DNA from: Bacteroidota bacterium
Lineage (GTDB): Bacteria; Bacteroidota; Bacteroidia; NS11-12g; UBA955
Reading direction: 5' to 3'
Assembly (NCBI GenBank): GCA_005788145.1
Contig: SXYY01000011.1
Span: forward strand, 1-14,215
DNA length: 14,215 nt
The position numbers and the translations under genes are program-made. Positions 6,330-14,215 of this stretch are shown here, one piece after another. The notes beneath the pieces are model-generated. The model did not search any database and was not told the origin of the DNA. It saw only the letters and a program-made list of their open reading frames with translations. Numbering within the stretch: position 1 is the first letter of the stretch; the number at the start of each line of letters is the position of its first letter.

Positions 6330-8375
6330 ATGCTCGGCGTTCCAGTTATCGGTTGGATAATTTCTTTTTTGAGCGCCGCTGTTTTGGCGGGTTTTCAATA
6401 CTATCAATGGATTAAGGATGGCGGAGGGGTGAAATCTCCTTGGCTATGGGCGATGTTATTCCGCTTCTTTGCGTGGATGTCCCTGTTGCTATTGTTGTTC
6501 AATCCTTGGTGGATTCGCGTTAAACAATGGGTGCAGGACCCTGTAATATTGGTTTACACCGATGCAAGTATGTCGGTAAGTAGGGCCGATCAACAGCAAT
6601 GGTCTCAAGCATTAAAAAAAATTCGTGAGACAAAGGGGGTAAAGGTGGAAGCCTACAATGCTGCTGATGCGGTGGTATTGGGTGGGCAATTGCAGGGATT
6701 GGACACTTTTCATACAAATATGTCGGCCGTGCTTCAGCACGCCAGTGGAATTGCTTCAACCACGGCGGTTGCAGGGGTCGTCTGGATGACAGATGGTATC
6801 AACAACAGTGGAAGAAATCCGCAATTTGAACCCATCATAGGGGGTGTGCCCTTGTTGGTGGTGGGATCAGGCAATCCCAGTCCACAAATAGATGCTTCTG
6901 TAGAAGCCATACAATCCAATGAAGAAGCTTTTTTGGGCAATTCATTCGCTGTTGAAATATCGGTCAAGAGTCAACGGATGAAGGGCCAGCCGCTCCGCAT
7001 TCAACTGAAGGCGGGCAACGAGGTTCTCTCCCAAATATGGACACCCAGCAACGATCAAGATTGGCGCAGATTTTCGTTTAATGTACAACCGAAATCAAAA
7101 GGCGTAATGCCATTGGATGTGGTTGTTTTGGGTGCGCAGGGCGACCAAAATGGAGCAAATAATCGCCAAACAAAGTTTGTGAAGGTGGTTGATGAGCGCA
7201 AAAAAGTAGCCCTATTGTATGGGTCGCCACATCCGGACGTTTCCGCCATAAAAACCGCCTTGGAATTGGGTGGGCAATACTTGGTAACAGTAGCATCGAA
7301 AAGTCAATTTTCTGGGGAAGCGGATGTGTTTGTGCTTCACGGATGGAGGATGCAATCAAGGGCAGAATTGCAACAGGTCAATGATTGGGTTGCAGCGGGG
7401 AAAGCCATTTGGTTATTTACAACAGAGTCGCAAAATTTACCCGGTTTAACAAAAATTGTTGGTCTCGGTGGTGAGATGAGCTCACCAAGAAATTGGCAAG
7501 AGGTTCAGGCACATTGGAATGAAAACGAGCTGAATTGGGGTGTAGATGAGAAAGAATCGGTGCGCTGGAAGGGCTTCCCGCCAGTGTATGCACCGGTATC
7601 GAAAATGGCTGTTCCACCAGGCGGCGAAACGGTACTTTATCAGCGATGGAGTGGTGTGAATACGCAGCTGCCCCTCATGGTTTATTGGAAAAAGGAGTCC
7701 GCAGCCTTGGCCATGTTCTACGGTGAGGGTATATGGCGATGGCGGATTCATGAAAAGGCTCAGAATAGCGATGCCATGGCTTTTGATGCTTGGGTTAGGC
7801 GTACGGTAGGACAATTGGCAACGGCATCAGCGCAAAAGAAATCGGTGGAAATTGTACTTACTGGTAATCAGTTTGATGTAAGAGACCGTGTGATTGCAAG
7901 GGTGGTATGCAGGGATCGCGGGGGGATGATGGATGATCGTATAGAGCGGAAGTTGACGTTGTTGAATGCAAAGGGGGGTGCGCGCCCAATGAATTTGGTG
8001 AAGTCGATGCAGGGCTGGGAGGCAAACATAACGGGACTCACGCCGGGGAATTATCAGTTGCGCGCCGAAACATCGGCAGGAAATGCGTTCGATGAAAAAC
8101 AAATTTCTGTTGTGGACCAACCTGCAGAAATCCTCAATACGCAGGCAAATCACACCTTGTTAAAACAGTTGGCGGCCCAAACCGATGGCGGCTTTATACC
8201 ATTGAAACAGGTTGATTCACTATCGCAACTCATTGCCCAAAAAATTGTTGCCAAGCCGATCCTGAAAGCCCAGTCGCAAAATCTACATTGGTGGGACTTG
8301 TGGGGTTGGATGTTGACCATTGCCGTTTGTTTGGGCGCGGAATGGTGGATTCGTCGTTATTTGGGTAAGTATTAA
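6330..8375 (+). CDS. Inner-membrane VWA-domain protein with GATase-like segment
   Basis: 681 residues. Two N-terminal membrane helices (about 5-25 and 38-61) and one near the C terminus (655-673) flank a large soluble part. Basic residues in the loop between helices 1 and 2 and in the RRYLGKY tail place those in the cytoplasm, so the soluble part should be periplasmic. Residues 71-181 are a von Willebrand A domain with a complete MIDAS: DASMS (78-82), Thr129 and Asp155 in TDG. Residues 195-288 look Ig-like. Residues 289-475 resemble the glutamine-amidotransferase-like fold seen in related membrane proteins, with VALLYG, VFVLHGWR and GEGIWRWR; no Cys-His catalytic site is evident. A second beta-rich region (500-598) precedes the last helix. 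The layout recalls Bat/aerotolerance-type and planctomycete VWA membrane proteins of unknown role. It probably binds a partner protein through a divalent metal. Function unassigned. Confidence 0.8.
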   Translation: MLGVPVIGWIISFLSAAVLAGFQYYQWIKDGGGVKSPWLWAMLFRFFAWMSLLLLLFNPWWIRVKQWVQDPVILVYTDASMSVSRADQQQWSQALKKIRETKGVKVEAYNAADAVVLGGQLQGLDTFHTNMSAVLQHASGIASTTAVAGVVWMTDGINNSGRNPQFEPIIGGVPLLVVGSGNPSPQIDASVEAIQSNEEAFLGNSFAVEISVKSQRMKGQPLRIQLKAGNEVLSQIWTPSNDQDWRRFSFNVQPKSKGVMPLDVVVLGAQGDQNGANNRQTKFVKVVDERKKVALLYGSPHPDVSAIKTALELGGQYLVTVASKSQFSGEADVFVLHGWRMQSRAELQQVNDWVAAGKAIWLFTTESQNLPGLTKIVGLGGEMSSPRNWQEVQAHWNENELNWGVDEKESVRWKGFPPVYAPVSKMAVPPGGETVLYQRWSGVNTQLPLMVYWKKESAALAMFYGEGIWRWRIHEKAQNSDAMAFDAWVRRTVGQLATASAQKKSVEIVLTGNQFDVRDRVIARVVCRDRGGMMDDRIERKLTLLNAKGGARPMNLVKSMQGWEANITGLTPGNYQLRAETSAGNAFDEKQISVVDQPAEILNTQANHTLLKQLAAQTDGGFIPLKQVDSLSQLIAQKIVAKPILKAQSQNLHWWDLWGWMLTIAVCLGAEWWIRRYLGKY

Positions 8376-8401
8376 TCAATCACAATCACGAACTTTGCGC
8401 C

Positions 8402-9589
8402 ATGGCGAGAATTGTCGTTGGCATGAGTGGCGGAGTGGATAGCTCTGTGGTGGCGTTGTTGCTGAAACAGCAAGGCCATGATGTCATTGGACTTTTCATG
8501 CGCAATTGGAACGATGCGAGTGTGACGTTGGAGGATGAATGTCCTTGGATCGACGACAGTCGCGACGCCATGTTGGTGGCAGAGCATTTGGGAATTCCCT
8601 TTCAGGTACTTGATTTGAGTGCGTTGTACAAGGAACGCATTGTAGACTATATGTTTGCAGAGTATGGTTGCGGTAGAACACCCAATCCCGATGTGTTATG
8701 CAACCGTGAAATTAAGTTTGATGTGTTCTTGGATGAGGCCCTGAAGTTGGGCGCCGATTTTGTGGCAACAGGACATTATGTTCGCAAGGAGGAGGTTGAG
8801 GTGGATGGATCCAAGGAGTACAGGCTGATAAGTGGCAGGGATGCGAACAAAGATCAAAGTTATTTTTTGTGTCAATTGAATCAGTTTCAGCTGTCGAAAG
8901 CGCTGTTTCCGATTGGCGATATGGAAAAGAGTGAGGTGCGGCGATTGGCCGAGGCGGGTGGCTTGGTGACAGCGGGTAAGAAAGATAGCCAGGGATTGTG
9001 TTTTATTGGCCATGTGAGTTTGCCTGATTTTTTACAGCAAAAACTGAGTATAAAAGAGGGTGATGTGGTAGAGATTGAGCGCGATGCACCCGCGGTACTA
9101 GCACACAAGGAGAGGGTTTTAAGGGGCGATGGTGTTGAGAATCCTTCTTTATGGCATGCCCATTTTAATCGCAATGATGGCAAAGTAATAGCCAAACACA
9201 ATGGGGCTCATTTTTATACGCGAGGACAGCGTAGGGGACTGCAAATTGGTGGAAAACCGCTGCCTTTGTTTGTGTTGCAAACGGATGTGGAAGAGAATGT
9301 GATCTATGTAGGACAGGGCGATAATCATTGGGGGTTGATTTCCAGTGGTTTGTTTGTTCGCGAGGAAGAGGCGCATTGGGTGAGACCGAGCCTGAAAGAA
9401 GCGGTTTTGGAGACTCATGAATTACAGTGTAGATTTCGGTACCGACAGGCGCTCGTGGGTTGCAAATTATTGGCCATTGAGGGTGGTTATCAAGTGGTTT
9501 TTGGTGCGCCAGACAAGGCTGTTACTGCGGGACAATTCGTTGCGATTTATTGGAATGATGAAATCGTGTTTAGCGGCGCAATCGCTTGA
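8402..9589 (+). CDS. mnmA: tRNA-specific 2-thiouridylase MnmA
   Basis: 395 residues. It thiolates U34 of the wobble position in tRNA for Lys, Glu and Gln, using ATP to adenylate the base and a persulfide relay for sulfur. The PP-loop SGGVDSS (9-15) binds ATP. Cys100 in NPDVLCNREIKF and Cys200 in DSQGLCFIGH are the catalytic pair, matching the E. coli Cys102/Cys199 positions. GHYVR (125-129), DQSYFL (151-156) and YTRGQRRGL support the call. Between the DFLQ region and the HNGAHFYTRGQR motif there is extra sequence of about 25 residues (ERDAPAVLAHKERVLRGDG and on), seen in many Bacteroidota MnmA proteins. Start: the ATG at 8402 is the only one giving the usual MARIVVGMSGG N terminus. A weak TTTG element (8394-8397) lies just upstream. 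Confidence 0.96.
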   Translation: MARIVVGMSGGVDSSVVALLLKQQGHDVIGLFMRNWNDASVTLEDECPWIDDSRDAMLVAEHLGIPFQVLDLSALYKERIVDYMFAEYGCGRTPNPDVLCNREIKFDVFLDEALKLGADFVATGHYVRKEEVEVDGSKEYRLISGRDANKDQSYFLCQLNQFQLSKALFPIGDMEKSEVRRLAEAGGLVTAGKKDSQGLCFIGHVSLPDFLQQKLSIKEGDVVEIERDAPAVLAHKERVLRGDGVENPSLWHAHFNRNDGKVIAKHNGAHFYTRGQRRGLQIGGKPLPLFVLQTDVEENVIYVGQGDNHWGLISSGLFVREEEAHWVRPSLKEAVLETHELQCRFRYRQALVGCKLLAIEGGYQVVFGAPDKAVTAGQFVAIYWNDEIVFSGAIA

Positions 9590-9634
9590 TGATATTGATA
9601 TTTACAATACTCGTCTAAATAATGTCACAATTTT

Positions 9635-9642
9635 TAAGTTTG
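9635..9642 (+). promoter_or_regulatory. Putative -7 promoter element of the PKD adhesin gene
   Basis: TAAGTTTG matches the Bacteroidota TAnnTTTG consensus exactly. Only a one-mismatch -33 triplet (TCG, 21 bp upstream) is present. Transcription from about 9646 would give a leader of roughly 60 bases that includes the inverted repeat at 9668-9688. Confidence 0.35.
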
Positions 9643-9667
9643 AGGCAACGAAAATACCATTTCAAGC

Positions 9668-9688
9668 GTTATGTACTCTGTACATAAC
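9668..9688. repeat. Perfect inverted repeat, 9-bp arms with 3-bp centre
   Basis: Arms GTTATGTAC and GTACATAAC flank TCT. The repeat ends 17 bp before the ATG at 9706. As DNA it could be an operator for a dimeric regulator; as RNA it could form a stable hairpin near the ribosome entry site. No T run follows, so an intrinsic terminator is unlikely. Confidence 0.6.
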
Positions 9689-9705
9689 CGGATTCAATCA
9701 TTGTA

Positions 9706-12700
9706 ATGAAAATATTAAAAAAAGTAGCCCTCGTTTTATTCGTATTGTTTTTGACGGGCGGCAAAAATTTAAACGCTCAAATCACATCTACGGGTAAAAC
9801 ATTTTACATGAGTTTTATGGAGATGGAAACCCGTAATGGCGGACTTCCCGATACACTCTTGTTGTTTGTGACCTCCGATGTGAACACGACACTTGTTTTG
9901 GACAATCCTCGTGTAGCAGGTTCTAATCAAACAGTTAACATTACTGCCGGCAAAGTGAACCGCATTGAAGTTGATCGGACCTATTACTACCCAGTGGGTT
10001 CAGAATTCAGCGCAACCGATGTAAATAGTAAAAAAGGTTTGCGTATTGTAGCAAAAGATCCGGTGAACGTATATTGTTTGAATTTGGAGATCAATCGTTC
10101 AGACGCCACGTTTGTTCTGCCTTATGAAAGCATCCCGTCTGCGCCTGAGTTTTACATTGCGAGTTTCCCGAACAATGCAGGAACAAGTGGTTTCCCTACA
10201 TCTAACCGCTGGGCAGAAAGTGAATTTGTGGTGGTGGGCATGGATGCCAACGTGAAGGTAGAAATTACCCCAACCGTTGATACCAAAGGCGGAAAAACAG
10301 CGGGCACGCCATTTACAGTAACATTGGCGAGGGGTCAAGTCTATGAAGTACAATCCAAAAATACCGCTGGCAACAACAATACGGACCCTGCAGCTACCTC
10401 ATGGGCAACAACAGGTGCCAAGGCTGGCGATTTGACAGGAACCCGCGTTAGGGTGGTTGAGGGATGTGGTAAGATTAATGTGTTTTCCGGCGCCCGCTCA
10501 AGCCATGTTACCAAGGGGAACTGTGGCTCAGGGATCAATGGTCGAGACCACCTTTACACCCAAGTGTTGCCAACGGCGGCTTTGGGTAAGGATTATGTGT
10601 TGATGCCATTTAGCGGACAAACGGGTGGATATGTCTACAAAGTAGTTGCGGCCAAAGATACAACCAAGGTTTTTGTGAACGGGACTTTGGTAAATACCAT
10701 TCTCCAAAAAGGTCAGTGGATTTATGGGCATATTACCACGGCTGTAGCCACGAGCATTTCTACGGATAAGAGCGCCTATGTTGTTCAATACATGAAAAAT
10801 GGGGCTTGTTCAGGCCTTGGTAGTTCGAATGGTGATCCTGCCATTTTTATTTCTCCCGATGTAAATCAACAGTTGATTAAAACCTTGGTGGGAACAGCCA
10901 CAACGAGCAATATGAACCAACACTGGGTGAATATTTTGATCCGTCAAACGGCCAAGACCTCGGTAAAAGTAAACGGTTCTTCAATTACAGCGGGTAGCTT
11001 TACCAACGTTGGAACAAAGTATGCTTACGCACAGGTAAAAGTGAACAATCCCAGCGCGAATACAATACAGAGCGACAGTGGATTCGTCTGTGTTGCATAC
11101 GGTGTAGGTCCCTACGAGAGTTATGCTTATTCTGCCGGTGCCGTTTTTGAAAACGTAGATTATGACATCAAAGTAACCCGCAAGACCCAATGTCCGGGTG
11201 AAGATGTAAAAATTGAAGCGGTTGTTGCAGGGAAACCCAAAATCAAAGGATACCGTTGGAATTTCGGTGATGGGACATCTGATACGGGTAAATCAGTAGT
11301 GCATAAATTCAAAAAAATTGGAACTTATTATGTGGTGGTGAAAATTCCCATCACGGCTGATTGTGGTCAGGTGGATACCATCACAAGGAGTAAAATCGTT
11401 ACCATCAAACAAGGTCCTGTATTTGACTTTCCTGATACCACAACCCAGTGCTCTACAGCGGTGAAGCAATTATTTACAGGTCCAACATCGAACAAGTTCT
11501 TGTATAAGTGGCAGGATTCAACACGATTGCAAACCTTCACGATGCAAAAAGAGGGTAAGGTTTGGCTGCGTGTGTTGGATACCTCCACCAATTGCGTAAC
11601 CATTGACTCTTCTTGGATGCGCAGGGCCGATGCATTGAATGCAAGAATCAATTTTGACACCTTGGATATGTGTTACAAGACAAACCGTTTTGTGATGACC
11701 GATGGGACAAAATTCAATAATGATGCCTGGAAAATATCCCGTTGGCGCTTATTCGATGATTACAAGAAAATGTTCGTGAACAGAGACAGCTTTAGGTTCA
11801 GATACACGTTTGACTCCATCAGTACGAACAAATTAAGGTATATCGTTGAGTCACAAAAAGGGTGTAGAGATACCTTGGATACATTGCTTGTGGTTTATCC
11901 ATATCCATTGGCTAAGTTGGCAGCATCATCTAGCTATTTCTGTCAGAACGCCGAAGTAACCTTCACCGATAGTTCTCAAAGCAATGAAGGGGTGGGTTCA
12001 TCCATTTGGGATTTTGGCAATGGTTCCAAAGACACCTCCCTGCCATATACCACCAAGTACAAATTCATCACTGAGGGTACATTCAAGGTCAAGTTGATTA
12101 CGGTCACGCCATTTGGATGCCGAGATACGGTGGATTCTACATTTGTTGTGAGGCCGGCGCCATTGAATAAAGTTGATATCAAGCAAATAAGTCTTTGCTT
12201 GAAGACCAATGAGTTTGATTTTACCGATCAGTCAAGCATTACGGCGGGAAGTTATACGACTCTCTGGAATTACAAAAATAACCAAACCGCAACAACCTCT
12301 TCAATCAAGGCGGTGAAGTTTACCGATACAGGTTGGCACAAGGTGATGATTGAAAACACATCGGATTACGGTTGTGTAGACAGGGATACCATGCGTGTTT
12401 ATGTAGCGCCGGAGCCCAAGGCATTCTTCCAAGTCACAGACTCTTCTCAATGTTTCCAAGGACACTTTTTTGATTTGGCCGATGCAAGTACAGCGCCCAT
12501 TAATGCACTACTAAATTCCAAATCGGATTGGAAATACCAAAACGGAACTTATAACTACGCGAAAATTGTCCCCAACAAGACATTCTCGTCGCCCGGAAAA
12601 TATTGGATTCGCATCATTGCCACCACATCCGTAGGATGTAAAGATTCATTCCAGCGAGAGGTTGAGGTTTTCGATATGCCAAAGGCAGATATTTTGGGTG

Positions 12701-14214
12701 CAGGCAAGCAGCAATGTTTGGCGGGTAACAAGTTTACGTTCAAACAGCAATACCCATGGACAGGTGCCAATCCCACACATGTATGGACAACTTCAGATGG
12801 AGGCAGCGGTTCTGGTGATTCTTTGGTTAGGTCTTTCTCAGCGATGGGAAAATATCGCGTGTTCCACAGCATTACGACCGAGGATGGTTGCTTTGACTCT
12901 ACCTCAGAAGTATTAGATGTGGTGGCATCGCCCAAAGCATCGTTTACTACAAGCAAGGATACGGCTTGTTTGGGCGGACATCAGTTCTCCTTTACAGACA
13001 ACACGGTGTTTGGTTCCACCTATACCAGTGAATGGACTTTGGGAGATGGTACCAAATCTACACTCAAGAGCATTACTGCAAAAGGGTATTTGTCTGCGGG
13101 CAAATTTGATGTCAAATTGGTGTTGACCTCTTCGGCGGGATGTAAAGACTCAATCACAAAATCAGTGAATGTGTGGCCTGTGCCACAAGCGAATTTTGCG
13201 GTAAACAATGCGGAACAGTGTTTAACTGGGAATTCTTTCGTTGCCAGCAACATTACATCAGAAAATTCAGCAACGGGTGTGGCCTACACTTGGTTGGTGA
13301 AAGGGGTGCCTTTGGCAAATGTGAAGAATATTCCGGCGCAAACACTGCCCGATACTGGAGATTATACAGTGAAATTGCGTGTGGTTTCCGACAAAGGTTG
13401 CGGTAGTGAAAAGTCGATGTTGCTGCGTGTGAATGAACATCCCACAGTGAGTATTACGGGTATGAATGCTTGTGCTGAAGTGCCCATTCAATTTGGGTCA
13501 AATGCAAAAGTGAATCGGGGTATTATCACTTCTTACAGTTGGAATTTCGGCAATGGTTTTACTTCGAACATTGCAAATCCCCTGCAAGCGTACAGCACGG
13601 ACGGAGTTTATAATGTGAGTTTGACGGTGGTATCTGACAAAGGATGTTCAACAACATCAGCGGCTTTGCCAATTACGGTGCAGCCTAAGCCTGTGGCAGA
13701 CTTTACCGGTGAATACTTGCTCTCGCGTGGTTTGGAGACAGATTGGAAGTTTACCTTTACTGGTAAAAATACAGATATGTATAATTGGTCATTCCAGGAT
13801 GGACAGACGTCTACATCAAGTGTACCATTCTTCATGACATTCTCAGGAACGGGTGATTTCAAGACGATGTTGATTGCGAGCAACGCAAGTGGGTGTGCAG
13901 ATACGATTTGGAAGAACATCTTCTTGAAACCTGAATTGTTGTTCCATTTGCCGAATGCCTTCACGCCGAACGTAGACGGATTGAACGAGGAGTTTAAGCC
14001 TTTCCAATCTTTCGGTATGTCGAAATACCGCATGACCATCGTGAACCGTTGGGGTGAGATTTTATTTTACTCTGAAGACCCAAGTGTTGGTTGGAAGGGT
14101 CTCGATCCTGAGGGTGAGCCGGTTATGGAAGGCGTTTACGCCTATGCAATTACATTCCGTTACATTGACGGGGTAATGCATGCATACAAAGGAACGGTGA
14201 CAATTATTAAATAA
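9706..14214 (+). CDS. Secreted multi-PKD protein with IgGFc-binding-like head and T9SS type B sorting domain
   Basis: 1502 residues, complete with TAA at the right edge. A signal peptide (1-24, KNLNA before Gln25) directs Sec export. Residues about 110-480 resemble the IgGFc-binding-type N-terminal domain: GLRIVAKDPVNVYCLNLE, TFVLPYESIPS, SEFVVVGMDANVKVEITPT, RVRVVEGCGKINVFSGARS and HLYTQVLPTAALGKDYVLMPF. Residues 486-1405 are about eleven PKD-like modules of around 83 residues; the clearest are WNFGDG (518-523), WDFGNG (768-773) and WNFGNG (1279-1284). Residues 1414-1502 are a gliding-motility-type (type B) CTD: LPNAFTPNVDGLNEEFKP, IVNRWGEILF, GVYAYAITF, GTVTIIK. It should be secreted by T9SS and attached to or released from the cell surface. 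A role in adhesion or matrix binding is usual for such proteins but is inferred here. No enzyme domain seen. Confidence 0.9.
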   Translation: MKILKKVALVLFVLFLTGGKNLNAQITSTGKTFYMSFMEMETRNGGLPDTLLLFVTSDVNTTLVLDNPRVAGSNQTVNITAGKVNRIEVDRTYYYPVGSEFSATDVNSKKGLRIVAKDPVNVYCLNLEINRSDATFVLPYESIPSAPEFYIASFPNNAGTSGFPTSNRWAESEFVVVGMDANVKVEITPTVDTKGGKTAGTPFTVTLARGQVYEVQSKNTAGNNNTDPAATSWATTGAKAGDLTGTRVRVVEGCGKINVFSGARSSHVTKGNCGSGINGRDHLYTQVLPTAALGKDYVLMPFSGQTGGYVYKVVAAKDTTKVFVNGTLVNTILQKGQWIYGHITTAVATSISTDKSAYVVQYMKNGACSGLGSSNGDPAIFISPDVNQQLIKTLVGTATTSNMNQHWVNILIRQTAKTSVKVNGSSITAGSFTNVGTKYAYAQVKVNNPSANTIQSDSGFVCVAYGVGPYESYAYSAGAVFENVDYDIKVTRKTQCPGEDVKIEAVVAGKPKIKGYRWNFGDGTSDTGKSVVHKFKKIGTYYVVVKIPITADCGQVDTITRSKIVTIKQGPVFDFPDTTTQCSTAVKQLFTGPTSNKFLYKWQDSTRLQTFTMQKEGKVWLRVLDTSTNCVTIDSSWMRRADALNARINFDTLDMCYKTNRFVMTDGTKFNNDAWKISRWRLFDDYKKMFVNRDSFRFRYTFDSISTNKLRYIVESQKGCRDTLDTLLVVYPYPLAKLAASSSYFCQNAEVTFTDSSQSNEGVGSSIWDFGNGSKDTSLPYTTKYKFITEGTFKVKLITVTPFGCRDTVDSTFVVRPAPLNKVDIKQISLCLKTNEFDFTDQSSITAGSYTTLWNYKNNQTATTSSIKAVKFTDTGWHKVMIENTSDYGCVDRDTMRVYVAPEPKAFFQVTDSSQCFQGHFFDLADASTAPINALLNSKSDWKYQNGTYNYAKIVPNKTFSSPGKYWIRIIATTSVGCKDSFQREVEVFDMPKADILGAGKQQCLAGNKFTFKQQYPWTGANPTHVWTTSDGGSGSGDSLVRSFSAMGKYRVFHSITTEDGCFDSTSEVLDVVASPKASFTTSKDTACLGGHQFSFTDNTVFGSTYTSEWTLGDGTKSTLKSITAKGYLSAGKFDVKLVLTSSAGCKDSITKSVNVWPVPQANFAVNNAEQCLTGNSFVASNITSENSATGVAYTWLVKGVPLANVKNIPAQTLPDTGDYTVKLRVVSDKGCGSEKSMLLRVNEHPTVSITGMNACAEVPIQFGSNAKVNRGIITSYSWNFGNGFTSNIANPLQAYSTDGVYNVSLTVVSDKGCSTTSAALPITVQPKPVADFTGEYLLSRGLETDWKFTFTGKNTDMYNWSFQDGQTSTSSVPFFMTFSGTGDFKTMLIASNASGCADTIWKNIFLKPELLFHLPNAFTPNVDGLNEEFKPFQSFGMSKYRMTIVNRWGEILFYSEDPSVGWKGLDPEGEPVMEGVYAYAITFRYIDGVMHAYKGTVTIIK
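11161..13920 (+). repeat. Array of about eleven PKD-like modules with paired cysteines
   Basis: Protein-level tandem repeats inside the adhesin gene, period about 83-86 residues. Each of the first ten modules has one Cys near its start and one near its end, usually in GC[KR]D: 496/553, 582/630, 656/720, 746/805, 831/890, 916/978, 1004/1062, 1088/1146, 1172/1232 and 1256/1314. The eleventh keeps only Cys1397. The modules are strongly diverged from one another, so this is an old array with no sign of recent duplication. Confidence 0.8.
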
Positions 14215-14215
14215 A

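Larger units (their letters stand above)
9590..9705. other. AT-rich intergenic regulatory region before the PKD adhesin gene
   Basis: A 116-bp gap, the longest non-coding stretch in the window, visibly richer in A and T than the flanking genes. It holds a promoter-like element (9635-9642) and a perfect inverted repeat (9668-9688). No tRNA-like or small-ORF signal was seen. No GC-rich stem followed by a T run was found for mnmA termination. Confidence 0.6.

Noticed and set aside
9668..9688. Intrinsic terminator of mnmA
   Set aside because: The stem is AT-rich and not followed by a T run; it lies about 80 bp past the stop and right before the next start.
9417..9797. 126-residue open frame spanning the end of mnmA and the start of the PKD gene
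   Set aside because: It overlaps two well-supported genes in another frame, has no recognisable domain, and is best explained as an out-of-frame shadow.
11161..13920. Recent tandem duplication or recombination hotspot in the PKD array
   Set aside because: Modules are highly divergent in DNA and protein, and no long exact direct repeats were seen by eye.
12555..14039. Long minus-strand open frames opposite the PKD array (up to 143 residues)
   Set aside because: They lie antisense to a clearly coding repeat protein and show no motif of their own.

Overview
The window comes from a member of the Bacteroidota. Two proteins carry type IX secretion system (T9SS) C-terminal sorting domains, one of type A and one of type B. 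The start regions lack convincing Shine-Dalgarno sequences, and several carry the Bacteroidota -7 promoter motif TAnnTTTG. The mix of T9SS cargo, PKD repeats and a gliding-type C-terminal domain fits an environmental lineage (Flavobacteriales, Chitinophagales, Sphingobacteriales or Cytophagales) better than a gut Bacteroides. I cannot place it more precisely. Every coding frame is intact; only the left-edge gene is cut.

Region 1 (2-4229) is a surface-glycan locus. The 3' two thirds of a polysaccharide flippase reads rightward and meets, 4 bp away, a leftward four-gene operon. In transcription order the operon encodes an SpsF-type cytidylyltransferase, a NeuB-type nonulosonic acid synthase, a KdsC-like (C0) HAD phosphatase and a GT42/DUF115-like glycosyltransferase. 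The phosphatase resembles the Bacteroides thetaiotaomicron KDN-9-phosphate phosphatase in its specificity residues. I therefore infer that the operon makes a CMP-activated nonulosonic acid through a 9-phosphate intermediate, most likely KDN, and transfers it to a glycan. The flippase may export that glycan's lipid-linked precursor.

Region 2 (4230-5591) starts with a compact divergent promoter region, followed by adenylate kinase (adk) and, 1 bp later, a YjjG-type HAD nucleotidase.

Region 3 (5592-8375) pairs a small secreted protein bearing a T9SS type A signal with a 681-residue inner-membrane protein. The latter has a large periplasmic part containing a von Willebrand factor A domain with a complete metal site. 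The two are 22 bp apart and probably co-transcribed.

Region 4 (8376-9589) is mnmA, the tRNA 2-thiouridylase.

Region 5 (9590-14214) is a 116-bp AT-rich intergenic segment with a promoter motif and a perfect 9-bp-arm inverted repeat. It is followed by a 1502-residue secreted protein with an IgGFc-binding-like head, eleven PKD-like modules (ten with a conserved cysteine pair) and a T9SS type B sorting domain.

No tRNA, rRNA, CRISPR array, transposase or attachment site was seen. The strongest candidate for a little-described system is the nonulosonic acid operon with its unassigned transferase. The T9SS-cargo/VWA pair and the PKD adhesin with its palindromic leader come next.
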